From Moniliophthora roreri (lineage: Eukaryota; Basidiomycota; Agaricomycetes; Agaricales; Marasmiaceae), in NCBI GenBank assembly GCA_001466705.2, contig LATX02000111.1, forward strand, positions 77,001 through 141,000: a DNA stretch of 64,000 nucleotides. The letters run 5' to 3'. How positions within the stretch are numbered: the stretch's first letter is position 1; each line of letters starts with the position of its first letter. Made by a program: the position numbers and the translations under genes. The notes under the pieces were generated by a model. It did not search any database and was not told the DNA's origin. It saw only the letters and a program-made list of their open reading frames with translations. Positions 12,430 to 24,159 of this stretch are shown here, piece by piece.

Positions 12430-12860
12430 GCACCTGAAATGAAAGTAATGCACATGCTCTGTGAATCCCTATTGCGAGGTTTAGTGTGATTGAGATTGTC
12501 ATTCTTGTGTTTTCTATAGACATAATACTCATCAATGAACATGAAAATTTCCAGATTGTTGGCTAAGTTCCCAATATCCATCATAAAATCAGTATGAGCT
12601 TCTTCATTACATTCTATAGCTTGAGCTGTGATACTCTTTTTGGTGAAATGAAGGCAGTAGATGACTGAGAGAAGTGTCAACAAGGATGGGGTAACTCAAC
12701 GCTCCAAGGCTAATCTCTCCATAATCTCATCAGCATAGATATCCACCTTCTCCTCCAGAAGGTTATGCATGAAATGGACATCAGCATTTGAAAGAATCTG
12801 TGGTCAGCTGGTTCTCCAGACGTAGAGATTGACCATTACTCCATATAGTCAATGTAACTG
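12430..12860 (-). pseudogene. Relic of an IS630/Tc1-mariner-like DDE transposase
   Basis: On the minus strand a helix-turn-helix-like part (LLEEKVDIYADEIMERLALE) is followed in another frame by KSITAQAIECN. It then has DFMMDIGNLANN...IFMFIDEYYVYRKHKN, resembling the segment that carries the first catalytic Asp in fungal IS630/Tc1-type transposases (MFIDE). Stops and frameshifts break it, and the rest of the catalytic core is missing. It abuts the 3' end of the sirtuin remnant tail to tail. Assignment rests on motif resemblance only. Confidence 0.5.
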
Positions 12861-13767
12861 AAGAGTGTCATATACGAATGTTTTCTTCACTGCAAGGATT
12901 TGACAGATTTGCTTCACAGTATAGCTTTAGTTATAGAGAAGGATTGGAATGCGAGCATGAAGGTCATATGAGATGGATCATTGAGGCATGGTGGTTTGCG
13001 ATAGAGCAGATATTATTTATTTTATTTTATCGCTGGGGACACAGCCACCAAAAGAAAATTGTGCAATTCTATATAATTATGAGAGAACCAACAATTGGAT
13101 TTTACAATAGGAAGGATTTGTTAATGATTCAGGTTCTTGGGGATGAAGATAGATGGAGGCTTCATCCCATATCGAAATCTAGTCTGGATCATTGTCATCT
13201 GGCTCTGGCAATTGAGTTTGAAGGTGTTGTCGACTAAGATAGTTGGTCTTAGTGGAGAGGATTTTCGAAAGAGTTGCCCACAGCATTTCTATGGAAGCTC
13301 CACCAAGTGTAAACTAGATGCTNACTCCATCAGCTCCCAGATCCTTTCTTGTTTGTTTTCTTGGAGCAGAGAAAGAACTCAACTTTATTCCTCTGTGAGT
13401 ATCTTCCTTTCAGCCAGTCATTCGGTCAGTTGACATATTTTCAGGTCCTCCAAACTCACACTCTTGCTGCCCTACCATGATATTATCACGTTTGCTATGT
13501 TTGGTCCCGCCGTTACCAATGTTCTTGATAAAGCAAAACATACCTCATCTCCCCTTGCCACTAAAACATATCTTTCTCATCCTGTTCTTGAGTACCAAAC
13601 GCCTGCAGAGCATGGCTCTGGTACTATCTCAGTGTACTTCTTGCCATACTGGAAAGCAAACAATGTCCCTACACACAAGCAGCTAGACGCCCTCATTGCA
13701 TGTGACACTGGCTTTGAGTTGCTCCAGCTAATGGGACAATGTCCTCAACACTGCCTTTTGATGCTGA
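12861..13767. other. Unassigned stretch with an N gap at 13323
   Basis: Open frames at 12878-13237 and 13464-13787 on the plus strand have no domain I recognise. They may be decayed exons. The second runs into the LTR that begins at 13768. Confidence 0.25.
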
Positions 13768-15184
13768 TGTGCCCAATTTTGGGCTAGATGTGAAATCGTG
13801 CACTTTTTGTGTCAAATACTAGAAAAAGAGCCCAGAAGTACGTGTGATATTCACATGACTTGCTGACCCACGAGCTCTAATATAGTGCCTAAACTTTAAG
13901 TGCCAGGTCCAATAAGTCTAATAATTGACACTGTAACACAATCTAGAGGAGGTTAGTAGTCTATACTAGCTCCCTACATTACAGTGAAGCATTGCTGTGA
14001 GGGTCCTTGGTCAATAAAACAGGCCAGAAACCACTAATTCTGAATGCAAAGGAATAGATATCAGTGGGATCCACAGTCTAAGTGCACTAGATTGTTTGTT
14101 TTGCGATCACATTGCAGAATAATGTGTCAATAAACTTAAAACCTAATTATTACTATCGATAACTAGTACAAGGTTGGAACTTGTTCCTACACAGAGCTTC
14201 AAAGACATTCATGCAGATATGACGGCCTTTCCAGGTGTACACAGGATGACTGATAGGCAACAACTGTGCTGGAAATTGTGAATGACTTGCAAGATTGTAC
14301 ACAGGATGGCAGGAGATTGAATATGGCAGATGTCTAGACTATGACATCTACCAATCCAATAGTAGAAAGCAGCTATGTGGAAGTGAACTGGCAGAAGGGG
14401 AAACATACCTGCATATACAGCTGGTCCAGAGCCCATGGCTATGCAGAAGGATTGTATGACCCAGCAATGCTCTGCACAGGGTCCAAAACCCAATAAATCG
14501 ACCATTTGGTCACCAAATATACCCAATATACCTAATTGCTACACAGAATCAAACTTTTAGGCACAAACACATACAGTTTATACCATAATCTAAAACATGC
14601 TCATTTTATCTTTTATTTTGTTATTTCCAATTATTATTCTGTATATAAAGAGCTGTACTTGTAGATACAGGCTCAAGGACCGACTGGTACTTGCACCTTA
14701 TAGCCCCACGCAGTGTCAATTTAGACCTCTGTGCAGCTTCTTAGACCAAGTCTTTATGCACTTGCCAGTCAGTTGCTTCTAGTCAAGCCAAGATTTATAT
14801 ATATATCTTGCCTCACTGTATACAATCTCATAGCCAATCAGTAAACCACTTGTGTTTAAAACCTACACTTTGTGACCCTTGAGTGCAATACTTGAGTTGT
14901 CTTAACTAGAGTCTTTAGACTCTGCAATCTAAGCCAGCCAATTGAAGATATAAAGAGTTCTGTCCCCTTTCTCACCCTGAATCACTTGAGATAGACTCAG
15001 TCTTGTAGCAGACTTGTACAGTGCTTTCTCACTTATACAAGCCTCTATTGTGGGTTTTGGTGTGTGTTGTGTGTGTGTAGGTTAAGTAGCTGTGTTTAGT
15101 TGCAGAAGCCCTGTTTAGAAAGCTTTTAGAAGTGAAGATAGCATGTAGTTGTCCTTTAAAGGAGATAGAGTTACAGCCTCTTCA
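13768..15184 (+). mobile_element. 5' LTR of Ty3/gypsy element A
   Basis: It begins TGTGCCCAATTTTGG and ends CCTCTTCA, the TG...CA ends of an LTR. A TATA-rich patch (TTTATATATATATC near 14791) lies about 400 bp before the end, a plausible U3/R promoter. A primer-binding-site-like sequence follows at 15187. Its first ~200 bp are found again inverted at 23857-24045, where the homology begins exactly at the TG end; this independently supports the left border. About 1.42 kb long. Confidence 0.6.
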
Positions 15185-15186
15185 TT

Positions 15187-15205
15187 TGGAGCCCACCATG
15201 AGGGG
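15187..15205 (+). other. Primer-binding-site-like sequence of element A
   Basis: TGGAGCCCACCATGAGGGG starts two bases after the LTR end. LTR retrotransposons prime minus-strand synthesis from a tRNA whose CCA end pairs with a TGG just inside the 5' LTR; the position and the initial TGG fit. I have not matched it to a particular tRNA. Confidence 0.45.
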
Positions 15206-15448
15206 TGGATTTTCAATTGAAAAGCTTACAAAAGTGATTATAACAACTTGATTCATGATCTATCAATTGTGGATTGTTCTGGTTGTGGCTCAAACATGAG
15301 CAAGTAACCTATGTGGTGTAAAAGCCTTTATAAAACTGAAAACCACTGTTACCAGGTGAGCGAGAGCAGACACATGGAGTCCATCTCCTTTACTACAGCT
15401 TGGACACAACACTCGAGAGGTTGTCCATCAGAGCAGGGAACTAGTAGA

Positions 15449-16794
15449 CACTACATACAAGGTGTTCTTTTCATGCTATTAATACAAAGGAAATACACTC
15501 AGAATACTGCTATATATTCACTTCCAGACAACATTCAGAAAATTCTACTAGTTNATTGAAAACAGCAAGCATATTCTGTATTTTTTAATAATTTTATAAC
15601 AATGAAATTATAAAATTATCCTTTAGTTTTCTAATTACAAATATACTAGATTCTCTGCCTTATAAAATAGTGAGAAAACATTCAGAAAATAAATATAAAA
15701 TTTTGAATATTATATCAAGGAAAACATGTTAAATACAAAAGGAAAATTATATGAAAACTATCTGAAAACTGCTGTAAGATATAGTATTTCCACATGATTT
15801 TCCTACCATTTTCCTAGTGTTTTCCTAGTGTTTTCTCTGACTTTCCCACAATAAAAAATTTGGAAATTTTATCTTATCTTACACTACATACAAGGTGTTC
15901 TTTTCATGCTATTAATACAAAGGAAATACACTCAGAATACTGCTATATATTCACTTCCAGACAACATTCAGAAAATTCTACTAGTTTCAAGCTATCAATC
16001 ATCACACATTGAAAACAGCAAGCATATTCTGTATTTTTTAATAATTTTATAACAATGAAATTATAAAACTATCCTTTAGTTTTCTAATTACAAATATACT
16101 AGATTTTCTGCCTTATAAAATAGTGAGAAAACATTCAGAAAATAGATATGAAATTTTAAATTTTATATCAAGAAAAACAGGTTAAATACAAGNATTTTCC
16201 TAGTGTTTTCTACGTGTTTTCTCTGACTTTCCTACAATAGAAGATTTGAAATTTTTATCTTATCTTATCAGCATTTTCTGAGGATTTTCAACCAGAGAAA
16301 ATTTAATGTTTTCTCAGCATGGAAATCATTCTAACATATTGTATTGTCTATTAATTCTCAGCATTTGAAGATTCTATATCTTTTGTTGTTGAAAATTTAG
16401 CATTCTCCAGACATATTCTTGTTGAGAGGACACAATTAAAATTTAGAATTTATCAATGCTTTTTTAAAAATCTTCATTGCAAGAAGATTAAGTGTTTTCT
16501 CAATCAGAAAACCATGTTAAAAGAACACCTTGTACATAGTGTTATCAGCATTTTCTGAGTATTTTCAACCAGAGAAAATTTAATGTTTTCTCAGCATGGA
16601 AATTATTCTAATATATTGTATTGTCTATTAATTCTCAGAATTTGAAAATTTAGCATTCTCCAGACATATTCTTGTTGAGGGGACACAATTAAAATTTAGA
16701 ATTTATAAATGCTTTTTTGAAAATCTTCTTTGCAAGAAGATTAAGTGTTTTCTCAATCAGGAAACCATGTTGAAAGAACACCTCGTACATAGTG
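15449..16794. mobile_element. Inverted-repeat element nested in the leader of element A
   Basis: The left end CACTACATACAAGGTGTTCT and the right end are inverted copies of each other (right end, inverted: CACTATGTACGAGGTGTTCT); a further right-type end occurs at 16521-16542 and a further left-type end at 15882. The interior is full of TTTTCTC / GAAAA words and codes for nothing. AGA flanks both ends as a possible 3-bp target duplication. About 250-277 bp at its right is tandemly doubled (16270-16546 and 16547-16794). N gaps at 15554 and 16193, with sequence repeated across the first, make it a composite of at least two copies. Confidence 0.6.
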
Positions 16795-16828
16795 AGATAG
16801 ACAAGAACCTACAGTGAGTTGAAGGTCT

Positions 16829-18560
16829 GTGGCCAATTCAACAGAAGTTGAAAGTGGTCATAATCCACAAGCAAACCATGGTGTCCTAAGGACAACTCCT
16901 TTCCAGCATGTGTACCATTCCAAGTCTAGACCACCTAACTCCAAAGAAGGCAGCACATTTGCCGACAACACATCAGAACTCTCTGGTCTAGAAGAGGACT
17001 TTCGATTAGAGAGGTCTTCATTTGATGATTTTATTAGATCGTTTGGTCAACACTACAGTCCTGAAAGGGGTTCAGATACTGAAGTAGTGGAAACACTACT
17101 TGCAAACTTAACCTTACACCTAGATGTTTCACAAGAACGTCTTGAAAACAATTTTGATTTTAATCAAAACTCCGAACGTAACCAAAACTGTATAAACTAT
17201 CAAAACAATAAAATGGCTGATTCTGAAAATGGTAGCATTGCTGGGAACACCATGGCTTAAGTAAAGGCCATGTTAAACAACAGTAGCCTGCTCAAGAAGA
17301 CTAAGACTGCCTGATCTTGGAAGTGTGAAGAACCAGAACAGTTAGTACCATGGCTAGATGATCTAGATGCAATTTTTGAAATGGCCAATATTACAAATGA
17401 TTGGGTGAAGATTCAGAAAGCACTAGAATGGATGGAATATGCCACCAAAAATGAAATGTCCAGACTAGAGTCAGCAAAGAAGTCCCACTTAGAAGCCAAT
17501 TGGGAGGAGTTTAAAAAGGAATTAACTGCTTGCTTCACTGAAGCAGTAGCAGACTATGAAGGATCTAGAGACAAGTTGGAAAGAATAGTCTTGAAATACA
17601 AACTCATTCCCATGGACAGGTTGGATAAAGCTCTTGCATTCAACAGGGCTTTTAAGATCGAGGTACAGAAGCTGTTATCAGCAAAACTGAACCCATTGAT
17701 CTCCAATGTGGAAGCAGTCAAGTTATACATGACGGCCTTTGAAAAAAGGCTAATGCATGAAGCTTTGAGTGAGGCAAGAAGAGTGTGTGCACCAGATCTA
17801 CAGAGATGAAGGAGAGATGATGTGTTCAAACTAGATGAATTAATATGAGCTGTTGAGTCTGTTATGTATGCTAGAGCAGTCCTGTATATGTCAGAAGATG
17901 AGGAGTTTGAGACAGCTCTGCAGAACAACAAATGCAGATGACAAGTCTTCAATCCAAAAGGTGTGATAAACACAGCACCCACAGTAGGACCAATTCTGCC
18001 ACAGCACGTAGTCAAACAGGAAGATGGATCAGGGGCTCGATTTGTTTCAATGCTTGATAGGATGGAGTTGTGGATGAAGAATGTGGACAGCCAAGCAAAA
18101 AAAAGTCAGAAGGAGCTGTTGGAAAAAATCAGCCAAGTCTACAATCAGGATAAACCCAATGCTTTGAACGACCATCAAGCCAAGAGTTCTGATGCAAGAC
18201 CAGTGAGAGCAGATAATACTGTAATCTGTCATTGTTGTGAGGAACCAGGCCACTACGCAAATGACTGTCAGTTCTGGCTCTTACATTCCAAAAGGTGACA
18301 AAAAAGAAACTCAAAAGGAAAAGATGCTGAAATACATTAATGAGCAAGGTTGGGAATTTCCAATAGCTTCGGTCCATATGCAGTTCACTATGGAAGAAGA
18401 AGATGAGTTTGCAGATGAATATAAAGATATGAAACAAGGAGCTGGAGACCCTGGCAAAGACTATGCAGTGCTAAGACAGCAAAGTGAAATGCAAGAAGAA
18501 CATATCAAGAAGCTAGAGGAGACAGTACAATACTTGATCTCCAAGCTCAGCAGAAGATAG
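16829..18560 (+). pseudogene. Element A gag remnant with CCHC zinc knuckle
   Basis: Gag-like protein of a Ty3/gypsy element. A helical capsid-like region (about 17381-17809, for example LEANWEEFKKELTACF) is followed by a perfect CX2CX4HX4C zinc knuckle (CHCCEEPGHYANDC, 18227-18268), the nucleic-acid-binding motif of gag. The frame is the same from 16829 to 18298, broken only by stops that each fit one C-to-T change: TAA for CAA near 17258, and TGA for CGA near 17312, 17807, 17846 and 17939. After the knuckle the reading moves to another frame (to 18560). There is no ATG at the 5' end. Confidence 0.75.
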
Positions 18561-18898
18561 TGCAAACTCCACTTTAAATACCAAAACTCCTGTGGCAAAA
18601 GCGGTACCGGTGGTAGAGATACCTAGCCTCTCCATGGCCAAGAAGGAGAAATACATTGCTCCTCATAGGAGAGAAAAGCAAGTAAAGAATAGTGATCAAT
18701 AAGCCTAAATCTGTTCAGCAAAAAGGGGATAATTCAAATAGGTGACCTCTAGATGGCAGTCTTTATTTGAACCCAGAGGATGTGATAGCAGCTTGAATTG
18801 ATGAAGAGACTCTCAACATGCTGTTGGGAGATCTTTGCACTTTACAACCCAAACTAATCAAAGCACTGGATAGACAAACTAAGAATTGAGTATTAGCT

Positions 18899-19748
18899 AT
18901 GTCTAAATTAAAAGGAAGTGTGGAATACGATCAGACAAAGCATCTGTTAGAAGAAGCTGTGTTATTGACTGTAGAGGAAGTAAAAGAAGTATTTGTCAAT
19001 ATTGATGAAATACATACTTTGGAAATGTTCAAAGTTTTAACCGAGCCTGTAGGGGATATGCCCACAGGAGCAGTGGTTCAGTTGCATTCTGTTACCCAAT
19101 TCAATGCAGATATTGTGGATTGTCCAGATGGAGTGAAAAAGGTGCTAATGATAGTAGCTGCTACGACTGAAGGACTCAGGGTAATATTTCTGAAAGTCAA
19201 TGGGAGTAGTGTCATGGTAGAAGTGGTTCTAGACACTGGATCACAGATAATCTCTATGGATACACCGATTGCTAAAAGCCTAGACTTGACCTGGGATCCT
19301 GATATGGTTATGCACATGCAATCGTCAAACGGTGGACTCAACTCTACACAGAGCCTAGCTAGAAATGTGCCCTTCAAGTTTGGAGAGATAGTCCTGTACT
19401 TACAAGTGCATATAGTTGATGGTGCACCATATCAAGTGTTGCTAGGTTGACCATTCAATACTCTAGCAAATACAAAAGTATTAAACAATGGAGAAGATAC
19501 TGAACTAGAGCTTACATGTCCAAATACCAAGTGGAGGGTTACACTTCCTATGTTTAAACAAGAGTCATATTGGCCTCCATGGCACAGAGATGTCAAACCT
19601 ATAGTTGAAGAACCAGAATCTCCTCAAATGGAGGAAGAGGTAAATTTTCAGACCTTGAGGATCTGATTAGCCAACAGGGAGAGGTAGCCTTACAGTTTGA
19701 GCTCACGGAAACAAGCAAAGTAGTGCTTATGGGCTATAAGTTACCTAG
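18899..19748 (+). pseudogene. Element A aspartic protease remnant
   Basis: Retropepsin-like domain: VVLDTGSQIISM holds the catalytic DTGS (about 19231-19242), followed by a conserved MHMQSSNGG segment and APYQVLLG. The expected next residues RPF are preceded by TGA (about 19448-19450), a CGA-to-TGA change; the matching site in element B still reads GRPF. Reverse transcriptase, RNase H and integrase do not follow. The sequence instead turns at about 19750 into a piece of an L1-type LTR and stops at the N at 19787. Confidence 0.75.
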
Positions 19749-19754
19749 TACTGG

Positions 19755-19786
19755 TAATATGCATAACTTTTACCTTTTATTTCGCA
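19755..19786 (+). repeat. Fragment of L1-family LTR start
   Basis: AATATGCATAACTTTTACCT matches the first bases of the LTR at 33947 (TGATATGCATAACTTTTACC) and is cut off by the N at 19787. It is either the start of an LTR inserted into element A or a scaffold mis-join. Confidence 0.5.
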
Positions 19787-19944
19787 NACAAGGGAGGTTC
19801 TAGAGAATATTATCAGTAAATTACTTGATACAAAGAGATAAACTTCAGAAGAGACAATCAGATAGAGAATATTAGTTAAATCTTGAAGAGATTTGACACC
19901 AAAACCACTAGAGATCTCAGTGACAAGGAAAGATCTAGAGTAAA

Positions 19945-21801
19945 GGGCTAGTCAAGATTAGTCCAAAGAAAAGAACTATTGACGAGTTTGTTCAAGGTTC
20001 CAGTTTAGAAGAAGGAGCTTTGTCTAGTCAATTTGAAGCTTCATCGTCATCACAGTCCAGTGTAGGAAGGAGAGTGACAAGGAGTCATATGTGAAATACA
20101 GGCTCACAGTTACTACCACCTGCAGAGAGTTTTACTACAAGCAGTGTGCCCATATATCCAGCTTCAACATTTGGTACTGCAGAAAGATTTCCACGGTCAC
20201 AAGAGGAATTTGTTCTCAGTCCAGCACCTAGGAGATATAGATTAAAAGCACCACCTAATACACCATTAATACTTACACTGAGAGAGTCTCCCGAACAGAT
20301 GGAACAAGACGATAGTTCAAGTTCCAGCTCAGAAGAGGAAGAATATTTTGAACCAGATGAAGAAATTACAGAAGATAATACTGTATCAGAACAAACAATG
20401 GCAGACCTAGCACAGAGAGAAAAGTGGAATACACTTACTGATGCAGCAGCCAAAGAAGTACGAAATGAGAAAGTATTGAAAATATTATCAAAGATAGAAA
20501 GATTTGATGAGTTGCAACCTACAACTCTTCAACCATGGCTCAAAGATTCTAAGAATGCATTAGACATGGCCTAGGTTCAGGAGGACATGTCGAAGATCTA
20601 TCTAGCTATGTTGAAGTTTTCGTATGATCTATGACAGCAACTACAAGACAGAAAAGAAGCATTGGGCCACTCATGGAGTGAGTTCAAGAAGTTATTATTT
20701 AGAGAGTTCCCAGATTCAGTTGATAATGGCCAAGGATCAATGGTCAGGTTGCAGAAGATTGTAGCAGTATATCAGAAGGCTACAGACTGGGATTAAGAGA
20801 AACTTAGAGCATATCATAGGGCATTTAAGCTGGAAGCAGCTAAATTAATGAGAGATCCACCTATGATTTCAAATTTTGAAGTGATAGGCTTTTATTTAGC
20901 AGGTTTAGAACCTTCAGTTAGAGAAAGAGTCTGAATTAGGATGGCTGATTGGTCTCTGAACAAGTTAAATTTGGAAACTGAAGATGGAAGAAGAAAAATG
21001 GATCCATGGAAACTTCAGGAAGTCATGGAACAAGCAGAGATGATTATGAGTGCAAGTTCAGGAGATGTATATATGGGGAGCTGGGGTTCCAACAGTCAAC
21101 TCAGGAGTAGGAACAGCGATGCTAAGTGCAGCAATGCCTTTGTCATATCCATTCCAACCACCAGTACTTCCTACTATGAATATTAATCAACCATCAAAGC
21201 CAGTTTCAGTGAAACAAGAGGAGTTGTTTCCAGATATCCTAGATAAGACTAAAGAAGAAGCAGAATTGAGAACTATGGGCATAGCTACATCAGTAGATGC
21301 ACATACAGTTTCTATTAAGGCAAATGATACAGAATTAGCAGCCTTAAAGAAGGGAATGGAAGATGTAAAGACACTTTCCACTGAAGTTAAAGATATAAAG
21401 ATGATGTTAGTAGGCATGCCAGGACAGATTATTGTGGCAATAGCAGGTAAAACTAATAGATCATGTGATGGAAATAATAATAATATGGTCAGAGGAAAAC
21501 CAGGACAGCCAATGATTGGCAGAGGAAAATATTTATGTTTCTACTGCAATGAAGNGGCATTGGATTTCCAAAGGTCAAACCTGGGGAGAAACTCAAAGAT
21601 AGAGTAGCAGAATATGTAAAGCAACAAGGATGGGATAGGATTGTGCATCCAGATGCTCACTTGTTTATGGAAGTGGAAGACAAACCAGTGTTTTATCAAG
21701 CAGCAGTAGTTCAACCTCAAGAGGGGATGGACTTGGATATGTTAGCAACATTGTTGGCAGAAAAGATGAAGCCTGCAGCTAATGTGCAGTCAAAAAACTA
21801 G
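19945..21801 (+). pseudogene. Element B gag remnant
   Basis: Gag of a second element of the same lineage as A. A Ser-rich start (SSLEEGALSSQFEASSSS) runs through TGA at about 20091 into an acidic region (SSSSSSEEEEYFEPDEE), then a capsid-like helical part with stops TAG (about 20572), TGA (about 20630), TAA (about 20794) and TGA (about 20933), each one transition from Gln or Arg. A frameshift follows at 20941-21050. The zinc knuckle is begun (CFYCNE, about 21536) but the N at 21555 removes the rest. The tail KPGEKLKDRVAEYVKQQGWD matches the post-knuckle part of A in content. Confidence 0.7.
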
Positions 21802-21812
21802 CAGACCCAAGG

Positions 21813-23138
21813 ATGGGGCTGGTTAATTCAAGAATAGCCAATAATAATGCCCCTGAGAGTAACCCAAAGAGATTGAAGCCACAAATTGAGATACCTAGAA
21901 TGAAACAATCAGAAAAGAAAAAGTATATTGACCCAATAGCTGATACATTGGAAACAGATGGGTCAGCTATTGAGGCTAGAGAAAATAATGATAGAGTACA
22001 AAAGACAGTGAGGTTTAATGTACCAGATAAAGAAGAAAGACTGTTTGATAAGGTAGAGCCAATAGAGAGGGCTCTGCTACCTAAGAATCAGGTGATAGAA
22101 AGAGGAACTTCACATTTGAAGCACTCAGGACAAAAGAATACAGAGATACTAGCAAAAAGAGATAATCTGGTTGACCTGACAATGATGACAGTTGAAGAAG
22201 GAATACTAGATAAATATTTACAGTTGGAAGTGAACATACTGTTAGGAGAAATGTTGAAAATTTCACCAGCAGTAAGGAGGCTTTTGGCTAGAAAATGTAG
22301 ATTCAGAAATATTAAGCAGAGATCAGCAAAAGAGTTTTATGATCAGTTGCCCAAAGCACAGGCATTATCCTTGAGTAATGAAGTACTGGAGGATCTGGAT
22401 AAAGCTGATTTTGTAATTGATGTTGAGAGTATTGTTGAAGCAGATGAAGAATTAGCACAGTCCTTTTTGGAAGTTCTAGAAGTAGAACAGAATGGAATGC
22501 CAGCAGGAACTGTAGTGCAAAGAGATGTAATAGACACATATTTGAATGATATTTCAGAAGACCAGAGAAATAAAGTGATTATAGTAGCATCACAATCTGA
22601 GAACCTGAGGTGTGTTTATGTGAGATTGAATGGACACCCAGATGAGATTGAAGGGATTTTAGATCCAGGTTCTATGATCCTTTGTATAGATAAGAAAGAA
22701 GCAGTAGGAAGAGGGATTACATGGGATCCTTCTACTTGCATACATATGCAGAGTGCAAATGGTAGCTTGCAGAAGACACTGGGGCTAGCCAGGAATAAAT
22801 TAATACAGATTGGAGCTTTAGAATTGAGAGCACAACTTCATGTGTTGGAGAAAGCACCATATCAGTTGCTGATAGGAAGGCCATTTGAGTCCCTAACCAG
22901 CATGAAAACGAAAGCATATCCAGATGGGAGATTAGACTTGATGTTGACATGCCCAAACACAGGCAAGAAGTTAACCTGCAGAATGTATCCTAGAGGACAA
23001 GGGATAAAGGTAGAGCAATTGAATGATGAGCCAGAATTGAGGTCCACAGAAAGAGACACACATGTTGGCCCACCTAAAGAAGAAATAAATGAAGACATTG
23101 AGATTACAAGTTTTCAAGAAACCTTGAGGAACTGTTAG
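21813..23138 (+). pseudogene. Element B protease region
   Basis: Long open stretch of 441 codons. The C-terminal half is the retropepsin domain. Its active site reads ILDPGSMILCID: the Asp is kept but DTGS has become DPGS, a change expected to damage the enzyme. The conserved MHMQSANGS and APYQLLIGRPF segments are intact, unlike element A. The N-terminal half is acidic linker. A one-base frame change near 23115 separates it from the following reverse-transcriptase part, which resumes at about 23210. Confidence 0.7.
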
Positions 23139-23139
23139 A

Positions 23140-23856
23140 TGAACAGGGAGAGGTAGCTTTAATATTTAAGATAGATGAAAATGGAGAATGTGTAGTAGAA
23201 AGATATGCTATGCTGACTAAGAATGTTTTTGAAAATGAGGAATTAGTAAATGCATTTGCACAGGCAGCAAAAGATGAGCCAGAGGCACAAATGCTAATAG
23301 AAGAAAAACTAGATGAATTGATAACACAGAGCATGACCCACTTGGAAGGGAAGGCTTTCCAATGTGTGGTAGATCAAGCAAATGAAATATTAAGAGAACA
23401 GTCCCAGGGCAAGGATTGGTACAAAGAATATTTATACGAAACAAACAACCGGCTGCCTACAGTGAAGATGTTTGATGTAATACAAATGAGAGATGAAGCA
23501 TTGAGTGATATATATGATGTATTTGGAAAGTACAAGCCAGTGGATAAGAAAGTTCGCCCAGTAAAGGCAACGTTACCACAGGAATTTCATGTTAAGAGAC
23601 AGATTTTTGGGGATCCATTAGAAGGGATGCCCATACTTCCAGTACATCTACCAGAATTTACACTTGGAGAAAGATATACTCAAGAAAGAAAGGATATTAT
23701 TGATAAGAACCACCCAGAGGGATTTCTATGGTTAGAAGAAAGAAAACTGTTACATGAATTGATGAAATTACAAGAGATGGCATTTGCATGGAATGCAGCA
23801 GAGGGAGGAAATTTCAGAACAGATTTCTTTCTACCAGTAAAGTTCCCAGTATTACT
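23140..23856 (+). pseudogene. Element B pre-RT linker and RT N-terminus, version 1
   Basis: Open from 23210: an acidic helical linker, then the lead-in to reverse transcriptase typical of this lineage (ILPVHLPEFTLGERYTQERK, NHPEGFLWLEERKLLHELM, MAFAWNAAEGG). It stops being element B at 23856, where a piece of LTR A begins. The segment 23449-23856 is repeated after the N gap as 24160-24567, where the same position has TAG for TGG. Confidence 0.7.
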
Positions 23857-24045
23857 AACCTCATCTAAATTGTGTTACAGTGTCAATTATTAGACTTATT
23901 AGACATGGCACTTAAAGCTTAGACACCATATTAGAGCTTTCAGGTTATCAAGTCACATGAATATCACATGTACTCTGGGCTCTTTTTCTAGTATTTGATG
24001 TGAAAAATGCATGATTTCGTGTCTAGGCCAAAATTAGGCACATCA
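23857..24045 (-). mobile_element. LTR A fragment inside element B
   Basis: The minus strand matches the first ~200 bases of the element A LTR at 13768-13966, with many transitions. It ends on the right at the LTR TG terminus and on the left at CTAACCTC next to element B sequence. It is followed by about 100 bp of unassigned sequence and the N at 24150. Either a truncated insertion or a chimeric join. Confidence 0.6.
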
Positions 24046-24159
24046 TCTCCCCCAAACTGAACTACTGACCATTCCAGTCAGTGTCCTGGGTAGAGTATAC
24101 AATGGTGGACTTGTCTACATTCCTCATACACTTCCATTAATACGATCGGNATGAAAAGA

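Noticed and set aside
15449..16794. CRISPR-like or satellite array from repeated TTTTCTC blocks
   Set aside because: Repeats are few, imperfect and not evenly spaced; terminal inverted repeats explain the structure better.
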